Of a stretch of 64,000 nucleotides of DNA, positions 34,297 to 43,983 are shown one piece after another. Origin of the DNA: an uncultured Bacteroidales bacterium (GTDB lineage: Bacteria > Bacteroidota > Bacteroidia > Bacteroidales > UBA932). The stretch lies in assembly GCA_947253655.1 (NCBI GenBank), contig CAMYAE010000001.1, positions 1-64,000 on the forward strand, given 5' to 3'. Under the pieces are notes generated by a model that was not told the origin of the DNA, ran no database searches, and was given only the letters and a program-made list of their open reading frames with translations. Both the position numbers and the translations under genes were made by a program. The stretch's first letter is position 1, and each line of letters starts with the position of its first letter.

Positions 34297-37200
34297 ATGA
34301 ACAAGAAAATACTATTGTCAGTCATTTCGTTATTGACGGCATGTCCTTTTTTCGGCTATTCGGCCGAAGAGACCATACCGGATTGGCAGAATCCCGGAAT
34401 CTATGAGAAGAACAGATTGCCGATGAGGGCTACTTTCGTGACGGACCAGCAGAAGACCTTGTCCCTGAACGGTATATGGAAATTCAAGTTCTATCAGACC
34501 CCTGACGGGCGTAATACTGATTTCCCTGCAAAGGCTTATAATGACGGAGAATGGGGGACAATTCCTGTTCCGGGGATGTGGGAACTCAACGGCTACGGTG
34601 ATCCCGTTTATCTTAATGTGGGATATGCCTGGAGAGGGCTGTACAAGAATAATCCGCCGTTTGTCCCGATTGAAAGAAACCATGTCGGGCAATATCGCAG
34701 GCACTTTGACATAGACAAGTCTTGGATTGGAAAACAGATATGCCTTTATATTGGCTCTGCAACTTCAAATGTCAGAGTTTGGGTGAATGGAACAGAGGTC
34801 GGTTACAGCGAGGACAGCAAGTTGGAGGCGAGATTTGACATCACAAAATATGTTAAGGCCGGGGATAATGTCATTGCCCTTGAGGTGTTCAGGTGGTGTG
34901 ACGGGACATATCTTGAGGACCAGGACTTCTGGCGTTTGAGCGGAATAGCCAGAGGTGTGTATGTCTATACGAGAGAGCGCAGGAGAATAGAGGATATCAA
35001 TGTAAGAGGCGGAATGGACGGCAGGCTCGAAGTCATGACCGAGGTGTCGCCCGGCACATCCTGCGTAAATTTCGAACTCTCCGACCCTTATGGGCATGAA
35101 GTGATTGAATTCAGTGAGGCTGTCGCCAAGAAATATGAGGTTTCCGAAACCGGCTCGGCTATAGTCAGAGCTTTGCAGAATATATCGTCTCCTTTGCTTT
35201 GGACGGCGGAGACTCCGAATTTGTACACCTTAAGGGTTATTGCGGAAGACCGCAAGGGTGTTACTGAAAGTACTTCCGTAGAATTCGGCTTCCGTACAGT
35301 TGAGATTAAAGGCAATCAGTTGCTTGTAAACGGCAAGCCTGTATTGATCAAGGGGGTGAACAGGCATGAAATATCTCCATACGGAGGATATGTAGTCACC
35401 GAGGCAGAGATGCTGAACGATATACGGATAATGAAGCAACTTAACATCAATGCTGTACGTACCAGCCATTATCCTGATGACCCCCTCTGGTATTCTCTGT
35501 GCGACAAATACGGTCTCTATGTGACTGATGAGGCTAATGTGGAATCTCATGGAATGGGATACGGCAAGGAATCATTGGCACATGACCCTAACTATGCTGC
35601 AGCCCACCTCGTGCGTAACAGCAGAATGGTCAAGCGCGACTATAATCATCCTTGCGTAATTGTGTGGAGCCTTGGGAACGAGGCCGGTAACGGAAAGAAT
35701 TTTGAGGAATGTTACAAGTGGATAAAATCCTATGACAACTCAAGGCCTGTGCATTATGAACGGGCTGGAAAGAGTTGGAATACGGACATATATTGTCCTA
35801 TGTATATGAGCGTAGAGAACTGTGTGAAGTATATCGAGGGACAACAGGACAAGCCTTTCATACAATGCGAATACGCCCACGCAATGGGAAATTCCATGGG
35901 TAATTTCAAGGAATATATGGATATTATCAGAAAATATCCTTCTTATCAGGGCGGATATATCTGGGATTTTGCGGACCAGGCTCTTGTATGGCCATCCGAT
36001 CCGGCCAAAACAGGTTCCGACCGTTTCTTTGCTTTTGGCGGTGATTTCAATGAGGAAGACCCTTCTGACGGCTCATTCAACTGCAACGGTATTATCTCTG
36101 CCGACAGGAAACTGCACCCGAATGCTTATGAGGTAAGGTACCAGTACCGCTCAATCCTGACAACACTTGATACATTAGGCCAGCCCGGAGACAGTGTTTT
36201 GACCGGGGCAAAAGAGCGTCGTGTCAATATCTACAACGAGAATTTCTTCACCGATCTTTCGTACTATCGTATGTTGTGGAATGTGGAAGTCGGAGGAAAT
36301 GCGGTTTTGTCGGGAGTTGTGGAGAATTTGAATGCGGCTCCTCAGGAAACGGTTTCCGTAGGCTTGGGATTTTCCAATAAAGATATAATCGATGCAGTGT
36401 CCATGGCCGGCAACCCTGATGCTGACGTTTATCTTAATGTGAGCTATCGCTTGAAGAAAGCATCCGGTCTGCTTCCTGCCGATACTGAAACGGCTTATGA
36501 TCAGATGACAATCTACGAAGCTCCGGCCAAGGCATATACTGTTGGCTCGGCCTATGTGGCACCTCAAAATCTTATGCAGGAGAATGATGAAAAACTTGTA
36601 TTCGGCGGCTCATTCTCTTCGGATGGCACTGCTGCCGCCAGAATTTCGGATTGGAAAATCGAAATCGACAAGGCTACAGGTTTTCTTTCAGAATATGAGA
36701 TTAATGGGGAAAGGCTTTTGGATTCTCCTTTGAAGCCGTCTTTCTGGAGGGCTCCGGTTGAGAACGATTTGGGAGCGGGTGCGCATAAGAAATCTGCCCT
36801 TTGGAGAAATCCTCCGTTCAAGGTATCGGAATTAAAAGCTGAATTGGTTGACGGAGTATATAATGTAACGGTAAGTTATTCTCCGATAGAAGATTATGCC
36901 TCAATTACAATGACTTTCAATATATGGCCGGACGGCTCTGTGCAAATCAAGGAAGCTATGAAAGATGCCGGAAATATTGCCAAGGCTCCGGAGATGTTCC
37001 GATATGGAATGCGAATGTCTATGCCCGGAAAGTTCTCTACGATAGACTTTTACGGTAAAGGACCTTGGGAGAATTATATCGACAGAAACTCCTGTGCAGT
37101 TGTAGGATGGTATATTCAGAGTGTCAATGACCAATATAATTACGGCTATGCCAGAACTCAGGAATCAGGTACGAAGACAGGCATGAAATGGTTCAGGGTA

Positions 37201-37536
37201 CTCTCCGAGGCCGGAAAAGGACTTGAAATAACTTCGGATGCCAAGTTCTCCGCATCGGCATTGCCGTTCAGCATCGAGGATCTGGACGTGTCCGTAAATG
37301 ACCCTCTTCCCCGTCACAATGAGACAAATTGTCAGGCAGGGGAGGCTAGGCATTCATTGGATATAGTGAATAAGGCCTATAAAGACAGCAGGTCTCAGGG
37401 CAGGACTTTCGTCAATTTTGAACTTACCCACAGAGGGCTTGCCGGTAGCGATTCCTGGCAGGCACTGCCATTGGAGCAGTACCGGCTTTACGCTTCCGAG
37501 AGAGAATTCAATTTTGTGATCAGGCCGATAATTTGA
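34297..37536 (+). CDS. Secreted GH2 beta-galactosidase
   Basis: A 1,079-residue GH2 enzyme of the LacZ size class. It starts with a signal peptide (MNKKILLSVISLLTACPFFGYSAEE), so it is periplasmic or surface-bound. Domains run in order: sugar-binding jelly roll (about 30-235), Ig-like (about 235-330), TIM barrel (about 330-630), Ig-like and a C-terminal beta-galactosidase small-chain domain (about 800-1075). The acid/base E462 is in SLGNEAGNG and the nucleophile E525 is in QCEYAHAMGNSMG. GVNRHEISPYGG is another LacZ hallmark. It follows the BatD-BatE gene by only 10 bp, so read-through from the Bat operon is possible though the functions seem unrelated. The substrate could be host or plant galactosides. 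Confidence 0.93.
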   Translation: MNKKILLSVISLLTACPFFGYSAEETIPDWQNPGIYEKNRLPMRATFVTDQQKTLSLNGIWKFKFYQTPDGRNTDFPAKAYNDGEWGTIPVPGMWELNGYGDPVYLNVGYAWRGLYKNNPPFVPIERNHVGQYRRHFDIDKSWIGKQICLYIGSATSNVRVWVNGTEVGYSEDSKLEARFDITKYVKAGDNVIALEVFRWCDGTYLEDQDFWRLSGIARGVYVYTRERRRIEDINVRGGMDGRLEVMTEVSPGTSCVNFELSDPYGHEVIEFSEAVAKKYEVSETGSAIVRALQNISSPLLWTAETPNLYTLRVIAEDRKGVTESTSVEFGFRTVEIKGNQLLVNGKPVLIKGVNRHEISPYGGYVVTEAEMLNDIRIMKQLNINAVRTSHYPDDPLWYSLCDKYGLYVTDEANVESHGMGYGKESLAHDPNYAAAHLVRNSRMVKRDYNHPCVIVWSLGNEAGNGKNFEECYKWIKSYDNSRPVHYERAGKSWNTDIYCPMYMSVENCVKYIEGQQDKPFIQCEYAHAMGNSMGNFKEYMDIIRKYPSYQGGYIWDFADQALVWPSDPAKTGSDRFFAFGGDFNEEDPSDGSFNCNGIISADRKLHPNAYEVRYQYRSILTTLDTLGQPGDSVLTGAKERRVNIYNENFFTDLSYYRMLWNVEVGGNAVLSGVVENLNAAPQETVSVGLGFSNKDIIDAVSMAGNPDADVYLNVSYRLKKASGLLPADTETAYDQMTIYEAPAKAYTVGSAYVAPQNLMQENDEKLVFGGSFSSDGTAAARISDWKIEIDKATGFLSEYEINGERLLDSPLKPSFWRAPVENDLGAGAHKKSALWRNPPFKVSELKAELVDGVYNVTVSYSPIEDYASITMTFNIWPDGSVQIKEAMKDAGNIAKAPEMFRYGMRMSMPGKFSTIDFYGKGPWENYIDRNSCAVVGWYIQSVNDQYNYGYARTQESGTKTGMKWFRVLSEAGKGLEITSDAKFSASALPFSIEDLDVSVNDPLPRHNETNCQAGEARHSLDIVNKAYKDSRSQGRTFVNFELTHRGLAGSDSWQALPLEQYRLYASEREFNFVIRPII

Positions 37537-37592
37537 GGCTTTTATGAGCGGTCAGCCTGCCGCTATGGGCAGGGGTACCGCATTTGATACTG

Positions 37593-38126
37593 TTACATAT
37601 TATTACGGAAATGCCAAAGCACTACCCCGATTGAAACGGATACGTTCAGGGAGTGCTTTGTTCCGTATTGTGGGATCTCAATTGCAAAATCCGAGGCGTC
37701 TACGGCCTCCTGAGCGACACCCTCCACTTCATTTCCGAAGATGAGTGCATATTTTCCCCCTTTTTCCGGGGTGAATTTGTCCAGCATTACAGAATGCACG
37801 GTCTGTTCTACACTGACAATTCTGTACCCTTCGTCTCTGAGACGCTCGATTACGGAAACGGTGTCGGAGGAATGCCTCCATTCCACACTGTCTTCGGCTC
37901 CGAGGGCGGATTTATGGATTTCCGTAGAGGGCGGGGTCGCACATATTCCGCAGAGTTCAATCCTGTCCACTTTGAAAGCGTCCGCACTCCTGAATGCGGA
38001 ACCGATGTTGAATGCGCTTCGGATATTGTCCAGGACGACCACGATTCCGGACTCCGGCAGCCTCTTGTATTCATCTACGGACACTCTTCCCAACTCTATA
38101 TTCAGCAGCTTCCTGTCTTCCGGCAT
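37593..38126 (-). CDS. SpoU/TrmH-family RNA methyltransferase
   Basis: A 177-residue SPOUT 2'-O-methyltransferase. An upstream TTG at 38159 is open but precedes the likely transcription start, so MPEDRKLLNIEL at 38126 is chosen. The three SpoU motifs are present: VLDNIRSAFNIGSAFRSADA (motif 1, with N and R), LIFGNEVEGV (motif 2) and IPQYGTKHSLNVSVSIGVVL (motif 3). The protein is short and lacks the extra N-terminal substrate-binding domain of RlmB. This resembles TrmH or TrmL-like enzymes, and the RNA target cannot be told. It is convergent with the beta-galactosidase gene. Confidence 0.9.
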   Translation of the reverse strand: MPEDRKLLNIELGRVSVDEYKRLPESGIVVVLDNIRSAFNIGSAFRSADAFKVDRIELCGICATPPSTEIHKSALGAEDSVEWRHSSDTVSVIERLRDEGYRIVSVEQTVHSVMLDKFTPEKGGKYALIFGNEVEGVAQEAVDASDFAIEIPQYGTKHSLNVSVSIGVVLWHFRNNM

Positions 38127-38147
38127 TTTTTGATAGTTTAACTCTAA

Positions 38148-38184
38148 CAAAGGTAGCAAAAAATGATTTTTAATCTTATATTTG
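38148..38184. promoter_or_regulatory. Divergent promoters of the SpoU gene and glyA
   Basis: Two -7 boxes lie 21 bases apart on opposite strands: TACCTTTG on the minus strand (38155 to 38148) for the methyltransferase, and TATATTTG on the plus strand (38177-38184) for glyA. The minus-strand box places transcription start near 38140, which supports the 38126 start codon. The -33 regions of the two would overlap. Confidence 0.6.
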
Positions 38185-38221
38185 TCTAACGTTATGTTTT
38201 GCCTAAATTAATTTTAATAAC

Positions 38222-39568
38222 ATGAAACAGGATCTACAAGTTTTTGATCTGATTAAAAAGGAAAAGGACAGGCAGTCTGCCGGCCTTGAACTCATCGCCT
38301 CTGAGAACTATGTTACCAATCAGGTAATGGAGGCCATGGGATCTGTCTGCACCAATAAATATGCGGAGGGTTATCCCGGCAAGAGATATTACGGAGGTTG
38401 CGAGGTCGTGGATCAGATCGAGCAGCTTGCTATTGACAGACTGTGCAAGATTTATGACGCCGAGTATGCAAATGTGCAGCCGCACTCCGGTGCACAGGCG
38501 AATATGGCTGTCATTATGGCAATCTTGAAGCCAGGCGACACTTTCATGGGACTGGATTTGTCGCAGGGAGGACATCTGACTCACGGCTCTCCTGTTAATG
38601 TCTCCGGATTGCTTTATAATGCTGTGCCTTACGGCCTTAATGAAGCCACAGGCTATATTGATTACGACGCCATGGAAGCTAAGGCTAAGGAATGTCATCC
38701 TAAACTTATTATAGGAGGTGCTTCCGCATATTCCAGAGAATGGGATTATGAGAGGATGAGGAAGATTGCCGATGAGGTGGGCGCAATTCTGTGGATAGAT
38801 ATGGCTCATACAGCCGGCCTTATCGCTGCCGGTCTGTTGAAGAATCCGGTTAAATATGCCCATATAGTTACTTCCACCACTCATAAGACACTTCGCGGGC
38901 CAAGAGGCGGTATCATACTGATCGGTAAGGATTTCGACAATCCATGGGGTATCACGACACCTAAGGGGGTTGTAAAGAAGATGAGTGCCCTTATTTCTTC
39001 AAGTGTATTCCCAGGAATACAGGGAGGTCCGTTGGAGCATGTGATTGCAGCCAAGGCGGTAGCTTTCTATGAGGCGATGCAGCCTGAATACGTAGAATAT
39101 CAGAAACAGGTTCTGGCAAACGCCCAGGCAATGTGTTCCGAATTCATCGCTAAGGGCTATAAGGTCATTTCCGGTGGCACGGACAATCATCTCATGCTTA
39201 TTGACTTGCGCACAAAGTTCCCTGATCTTACCGGCAAAGTGGCTGAGAAAGAGCTCGTAAAGGCTGACATAACAGTCAATAAGAATATGGTGCCTTTCGA
39301 TTCAAGGTCTCCTTTCCTGACATCAGGACTGCGTTTGGGCACTCCTGCTGTGACTTCAAGAGGCTTCGTTGACAAGGATATGGTGGACATCGTGGAGATG
39401 ATAGACACCGTGCTTTCTTCAAGTGCAGCGAACTTCGATATCCTCACTTCAAAGACAGAGCTTACCGATGAGCAGCAGGAGCAGCTTGCAAAGCACAAGA
39501 CCGTCATAGAAGAAGTCAGGAGAAAGGTGCACATGATGACGAGCGGCAGGCCTTTGAACCGCTATTAG
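38222..39568 (+). CDS. glyA: Serine hydroxymethyltransferase
   Basis: A 448-residue PLP enzyme that interconverts serine and glycine with tetrahydrofolate, the main source of one-carbon units. Recognisable stretches are LELIASENYVTNQVMEAMGS, NKYAEGYPGKRYYGGCE, VQPHSGAQANMAV and the PLP-lysine motif VTSTTHKTLRGPRGG. The protein is about 20-25 residues longer than the E. coli enzyme, partly at the C-terminus. It has its own -7 box at 38177-38184. Its stop codon abuts the stop of the convergent phosphoethanolamine transferase with no bases between. Cytoplasmic. Confidence 0.97.
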   Translation: MKQDLQVFDLIKKEKDRQSAGLELIASENYVTNQVMEAMGSVCTNKYAEGYPGKRYYGGCEVVDQIEQLAIDRLCKIYDAEYANVQPHSGAQANMAVIMAILKPGDTFMGLDLSQGGHLTHGSPVNVSGLLYNAVPYGLNEATGYIDYDAMEAKAKECHPKLIIGGASAYSREWDYERMRKIADEVGAILWIDMAHTAGLIAAGLLKNPVKYAHIVTSTTHKTLRGPRGGIILIGKDFDNPWGITTPKGVVKKMSALISSSVFPGIQGGPLEHVIAAKAVAFYEAMQPEYVEYQKQVLANAQAMCSEFIAKGYKVISGGTDNHLMLIDLRTKFPDLTGKVAEKELVKADITVNKNMVPFDSRSPFLTSGLRLGTPAVTSRGFVDKDMVDIVEMIDTVLSSSAANFDILTSKTELTDEQQEQLAKHKTVIEEVRRKVHMMTSGRPLNRY

Positions 39569-41101
39569 CTACTCGAAAATATCCAGTTCCTTGTTGTAGA
39601 CCGGGCTGTCGATTGACAGAAATCTCAGCACGCTATGGAAAATATGCTGCTGGGAGAGCATAGGGCTGTCTTTAAGCTTAAGACTGTCGTCTGAAAGCCA
39701 CACTATGAAAGGAATGTCGAATTGCTCTTTCGGCGCGAACTTCCTGTCCATTGCGTGCATGTAGACGGATTTCTCGCCGAGAGATTCTCCGTGATCTGAA
39801 ATGTAAATCATTGACACCCTATACCCTTTTAGCTCTTTCAACTGTTCTATTATCCCGTTCAGCAGATAATCCGTATATACGATAGTGTTGTCGTATGCGT
39901 TGAACAGTTGTTCCTTAGGGCACTTTTCGAGTTCCACGCTCTTGCACACCGGCTTGAAAGTTTCTGCCCAATCGGGGTATTTGCGGAAATAGTCAGGCCC
40001 GTGACTCGTTGAGGTGTGCAGGACAAGCAAGGTCTTGTCTTTTCCTGAACTTACAATCTCCTGGCAGAGCCCCTGAATCAGGATTTCATCATAGTCGCTG
40101 TCGGCTTCGGGATATTCTGCTTTCAGGGTCCCGGCATCCTTGAATTTTTCTATTGTCAGCTTGGGCTCGCCAGTGTTTGTTGTGCGCCAGATAACCTCTG
40201 CCCCGGTCCTGTAAAGATAGTTAGGCAGGCATTCATACGGCTTCTTGGTCGGCTCATGGCTAAGAATAGACCTCACTCCGGCTATCGTATAGGTGTGAGC
40301 CGATTTGGCGTTGAAGTGACGCAGACCGGGAACCTTCGCAAGCAGGGGGTTGGTATTTCTGCCGTATCCATATAACGAAAAATTCTCCGACCTTGCCGAT
40401 TCCCCTATCACCAAGACCACGACGGCTTTTGTAGAATCCTTGATTGATGCGTCCGGCAATCGGATAGGCTCTATGTTATTGTCATGCCTGTGTTTATAAT
40501 ACCTGCCTATATTGACTATATATGACCATGGCATGACATATGCCCCGAGGGCATCTGAATGCAGATGTATCCAGGGCACGGACTTGTAATTCATGCCCGT
40601 CAATATAGTAACTGACAATATCATAATGCCTATTATCGGCAATGGCTTTTGGGGCTTTGCCGGCTTGGCGATGATAATGTATATGGCAGGCAGAAGACCG
40701 AGCAGGACGGTATATATCAGAAGGCCGGGAGAAAAGAATCCGGTCGCTTCATCGACGTTGGTATTCAGTACATTCCCTATCATGGTCTCATTCAACATTA
40801 TATTGAATGTCTTCATGAAATACATAGCTATGGCATTTACAATGAAGAAAAAGACGCAAAGGACTTTTGCAAGCACCCGTGAAATACGGCATAATATATA
40901 GATTACCAAGGCGTTGGCTATCGGTATAATTAAAACCATACAGGCTATCATCAATTTGCTCCCGAATTTGGCCATATCCAGATTTTCCAAACAGAATTTG
41001 AATAATGGGGCATGGAAAAGCACAAGGTTGAGAAATGCAATGATAATTGCAAACTTAAGCGCACTGATATTTATAAAATTCTTTTTCAGTCTTTCAATCA
41101 T
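39569..41101 (-). CDS. Phosphoethanolamine transferase (EptA/CptA-like)
   Basis: A 510-residue inner-membrane enzyme of the sulfatase/alkaline phosphatase superfamily that adds phosphoethanolamine to lipid A or other envelope glycans. Five N-terminal membrane helices (about 14-34, 45-70, 75-100, 120-145, 150-170) precede a periplasmic catalytic domain. VVLVIGESARSENFSLYGYG carries the metal-binding Glu. The nucleophilic threonine is probably in HTYTIAGVRSILS, and YISDHGESLGE carries the metal-binding Asp-His. In Bacteroides such an enzyme modifies lipid A at the 4' position and lowers sensitivity to cationic peptides. That specificity is an inference here. Confidence 0.88.
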   Translation of the reverse strand: MIERLKKNFINISALKFAIIIAFLNLVLFHAPLFKFCLENLDMAKFGSKLMIACMVLIIPIANALVIYILCRISRVLAKVLCVFFFIVNAIAMYFMKTFNIMLNETMIGNVLNTNVDEATGFFSPGLLIYTVLLGLLPAIYIIIAKPAKPQKPLPIIGIMILSVTILTGMNYKSVPWIHLHSDALGAYVMPWSYIVNIGRYYKHRHDNNIEPIRLPDASIKDSTKAVVVLVIGESARSENFSLYGYGRNTNPLLAKVPGLRHFNAKSAHTYTIAGVRSILSHEPTKKPYECLPNYLYRTGAEVIWRTTNTGEPKLTIEKFKDAGTLKAEYPEADSDYDEILIQGLCQEIVSSGKDKTLLVLHTSTSHGPDYFRKYPDWAETFKPVCKSVELEKCPKEQLFNAYDNTIVYTDYLLNGIIEQLKELKGYRVSMIYISDHGESLGEKSVYMHAMDRKFAPKEQFDIPFIVWLSDDSLKLKDSPMLSQQHIFHSVLRFLSIDSPVYNKELDIFE

Positions 41102-41123
41102 AGCAGATAAAATCTATAGCCCA

Positions 41124-41131
41124 CAAAGATA
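41124..41131 (-). promoter_or_regulatory. Promoter of the phosphoethanolamine transferase gene, -7 element
   Basis: TATCTTTG on the minus strand (41131 to 41124) matches TAnnTTTG, 23 bp from the start codon. It begins directly after the T-run of the ppdK terminator, so terminator and promoter are packed into about 45 bp. Confidence 0.6.
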
Positions 41132-41132
41132 C

Positions 41133-41166
41133 GAAAAAAAAGACTGACCATAACGGCCAGTCTTTT
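41133..41166 (-). terminator. Intrinsic terminator of ppdK
   Basis: On the minus strand the arms 41166-41155 and 41149-41138 pair over 12 bp, with one G-U wobble that is only favourable in the minus-strand transcript, around a GTTAT loop. The second arm runs into a stretch of T. It lies 20 bp after the ppdK stop. Confidence 0.85.
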
Positions 41167-41185
41167 CGTCAGATATGTATTTCGT

Positions 41186-43912
41186 TTATTTACTCTGCTC
41201 AATGGCAGCCTGAGCTGCAGCAAGACGTGCGATAGGTACACGGAACGGTGAGCAGGAAACATAGTCGATTCCAATCATGTTGAAGAACTTGATTGAATCC
41301 GGATCTCCGCCGTGCTCTCCGCAGACACCGCATTTCAATCCCGGCCTCTTTGAACGTCCTGACTGGACACCGTATTCAACCAGCTTGCCTACACCCTTTG
41401 TGTCAATGGTCTGGAACGGATCCGCATCGAGTATCTTGTTGCCTAAGTACTCGCCCATAAAGGTGCCTACATCGTCTCTTGAGAAACCGAATGTCATCTG
41501 TGTCAGGTCATTAGTACCGAATGAGAAGAACTCGGCAGTCCTTGCCATTCTGTCACCGGTAAGAGCAGCGCGAGGAATTTCTATCATGGTACCGAACTCG
41601 TATTTGATATCTGTCCCATAGTGTCCCTCGACCTCTGCCTTGATTTTATCGCAAATCGCTTTCTGGAAACTGAGCTCACGTGCGGAAATGGTGACAGGAA
41701 TCATGATTTCCGGCTGTGGGTGAAGTCCCTGTTTCTGAAGTTCGGCTGTTGCCGTGAAAATGGCTCTGTACTGAGTCTCGGCTATGAGAGGGAATGATAC
41801 GTGCAGACGTACTCCACGATGACCCATCATAGGGTTGATTTCGTGAAGAGATTCACCGCGCTTGTCAATCTCCTCTACGCTCACTCCAAGCTCTTTTGCC
41901 AGCTCTTTCTTCTTCTCTTCCGTCTTAGGCACAAATTCGTGAAGAGGAGGGTCCAGCAGACGGAATACCACCGGCTTGCCGTCCATAATCATGAGAGTGC
42001 TTTTGACGGCAGCCTTGATGAACGGCTCCAGTTCGGTAAGAGCCTCTTTTCTTTCAGCGTCTGTGTCACAGAGAATCATCTTGCGCATTATTGAAAGCGG
42101 CTGCTCCGAGTTCTTGCCATAGAACATGTGCTCTACCCTGAACAGGCCAATTCCCTCGGCTCCGAAGTTGATAGCCGTATGGGCATCTTCAGGAGTGTCG
42201 GAGTTGGCCCTGATGCCGAGCCTGCGGAATTTGTCGGCGATTTTCATGAATTCGAGGAACAAAGGATTCTCTGACGCCTCCATTGTCTCGATTTTGGTGT
42301 CATAGACATAACCTTTGCTTCCGTTGAGGCTGAGCCAGTCACCTTCCTTATACACCTTTGGATTGCCATCGAATGTGATAGTCTTTTTGGCAAGGTCTAT
42401 CTTCATTGAATCGCAGCCTACTATGCAGCATTTGCCCCAGCCGCGAGCCACGAGAGCAGCATGGGATGTCATGCCTCCGCGCTCGGTAAGTATGCCGACA
42501 GATGCTCTCATACCTTCTATGTCTTCTGGAGAAGTCTCTTCGCGGACAAGAATGACTTTCTTGCCTTCTTTTTGTGCAACCATGGCAGCTTCAGGTGTGA
42601 ACGCTATTGTGCCGACAGCTCCTCCCGGTGATGCAGGCAGGCCGTGTGCAATGACTTTTGCATTCTTTTCGGAAGCAGGATCGAGAATAGGGTGGAGAAT
42701 TTCATCCAGCTGTGCCGGAGAGACCCTCATAATGGCTGTCTTTTCGTCAATCATGCCTTCATTGATCATGTCCATGGCCATACAGAGTGCGGCCAGACCG
42801 GTCCTCTTGCCAATGCGGCACTGCAGCATCCATAGATGACCGTCCTGAATTGTAAATTCGATGTCCTGCATATCGTGGAAATGCTCTTCCAAGCTTATGC
42901 GTATCTCGTCTAATTCTTTATATACTTCCGGCATGGCTTTTTCGAGAGACGGCAAATCTTTGTTCTTTTCCGTCTTTGTGGCCTCGTTCAGAGGGTTAGG
43001 AGTGCGGATACCTGCGACAACATCCTCTCCCTGTGCATTTATCAGCCATTCGCCGTAGAACTTATTGTCTCCGTTGGCAGGATTTCGGGAGAATGCCACA
43101 CCTGTAGCCGATGTGTTGCCCATATTACCGAAGACCATAGCCTGTACGTTAACGGCAGTTCCCCAATCATCAGGAATTCTCTCAATTCTTCTGTATGCGA
43201 TGGCACGTTTGCCGTTCCATGATTTGAACACACCGCCTATTGAGCCCCAAAGCTGGGCCTCTGCCGTGTCAGGGAATTCCACTCCGAGTACCTCCTTTAC
43301 CTTTGCCTTGAATTTGTCGCAAAGGTCTTTAAGCTCATCAGCCGTGATATCCGTGTCCGAGGTATAGCCTTTCTTCACCTTCAAATCCGTCATCATTCTG
43401 TCAAGCTGCTGGCGAATGCCCATACCGTCTTCAGGCTCAATGCCTTCAGCCTTTTCCATAACCACATCCGAATACATCATGATAAGACGCCTGTAAGCAT
43501 CGTATACAAATCTCGGATTTCCGGTCTTCTTGATCATTCCCGGAATGGTAGCAGAGCAAAGGCCGATATTGAGGATTGTGTCCATCATGCCCGGCATCGA
43601 ACTTCTTGCGCCTGAACGGCAGCTTACAAGAAGCGGATCCTCAGCATCTCCGAATTTCTTTCCCATTATATCTTCAGTTGCTTTCAATGCTATGGCTACC
43701 TGTTTCTTAAGCTCATCAGAAATGCCGCCTCCCATTGCATAGTACTCGGCGCAGCACTCTGTGGTGATTGTAAATCCGGCAGGGACAGGCATGCCTAACA
43801 AACTCATCTCCGCCAAATTAGCTCCTTTTCCTCCAAGAAGCTCTCTCATCTTTCCGTTTCCTTCGGCCTTTTTCCCGCCGAACTGAAAGACTCTTTTCTT
43901 GTTTTCGAACAT
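41186..43912 (-). CDS. ppdK: Pyruvate, phosphate dikinase
   Basis: A 908-residue PPDK that reversibly converts pyruvate, ATP and phosphate to phosphoenolpyruvate, AMP and pyrophosphate. The N-terminal nucleotide-binding domain has GGKGANLAEMSLLGMPVPAG. The central phosphohistidine domain carries the catalytic His in LTERGGMTSHAALVARGWGK (near residue 460). The C-terminal TIM barrel contains GVRLHVSFPLIAETQ and the catalytic Cys in CGVCGEHGGDP. Length is typical. In anaerobic Bacteroidales it works in pyrophosphate-linked glycolysis or gluconeogenesis. It has a -7 box at 43961-43968 and a strong terminator. Confidence 0.97.
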   Translation of the reverse strand: MFENKKRVFQFGGKKAEGNGKMRELLGGKGANLAEMSLLGMPVPAGFTITTECCAEYYAMGGGISDELKKQVAIALKATEDIMGKKFGDAEDPLLVSCRSGARSSMPGMMDTILNIGLCSATIPGMIKKTGNPRFVYDAYRRLIMMYSDVVMEKAEGIEPEDGMGIRQQLDRMMTDLKVKKGYTSDTDITADELKDLCDKFKAKVKEVLGVEFPDTAEAQLWGSIGGVFKSWNGKRAIAYRRIERIPDDWGTAVNVQAMVFGNMGNTSATGVAFSRNPANGDNKFYGEWLINAQGEDVVAGIRTPNPLNEATKTEKNKDLPSLEKAMPEVYKELDEIRISLEEHFHDMQDIEFTIQDGHLWMLQCRIGKRTGLAALCMAMDMINEGMIDEKTAIMRVSPAQLDEILHPILDPASEKNAKVIAHGLPASPGGAVGTIAFTPEAAMVAQKEGKKVILVREETSPEDIEGMRASVGILTERGGMTSHAALVARGWGKCCIVGCDSMKIDLAKKTITFDGNPKVYKEGDWLSLNGSKGYVYDTKIETMEASENPLFLEFMKIADKFRRLGIRANSDTPEDAHTAINFGAEGIGLFRVEHMFYGKNSEQPLSIMRKMILCDTDAERKEALTELEPFIKAAVKSTLMIMDGKPVVFRLLDPPLHEFVPKTEEKKKELAKELGVSVEEIDKRGESLHEINPMMGHRGVRLHVSFPLIAETQYRAIFTATAELQKQGLHPQPEIMIPVTISARELSFQKAICDKIKAEVEGHYGTDIKYEFGTMIEIPRAALTGDRMARTAEFFSFGTNDLTQMTFGFSRDDVGTFMGEYLGNKILDADPFQTIDTKGVGKLVEYGVQSGRSKRPGLKCGVCGEHGGDPDSIKFFNMIGIDYVSCSPFRVPIARLAAAQAAIEQSK

Positions 43913-43960
43913 ATTATTTAATATTTTTGATTAATTTCCGCTTATTAAATTATAAGTATA

Positions 43961-43968
43961 CAAATTTA
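43961..43968 (-). promoter_or_regulatory. ppdK promoter, -7 element
   Basis: TAAATTTG on the minus strand (43968 to 43961) matches TAnnTTTG, 49 bp from the ppdK start, in the 71-bp gap after phoH. No -33 TTTG was seen. Confidence 0.5.
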
Positions 43969-43983
43969 CTACAAAAAATCGGT

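Noticed and set aside
37556..37573. CCTGCC/GGCAGG hairpin between convergent genes
   Set aside because: The 6-bp stem has no T-run on either side, so a terminator call is not supported.
37544..37744. Short open frame of 66 codons between the beta-galactosidase and the methyltransferase genes
   Set aside because: Most of it overlaps the methyltransferase gene on the other strand and it has no family features.
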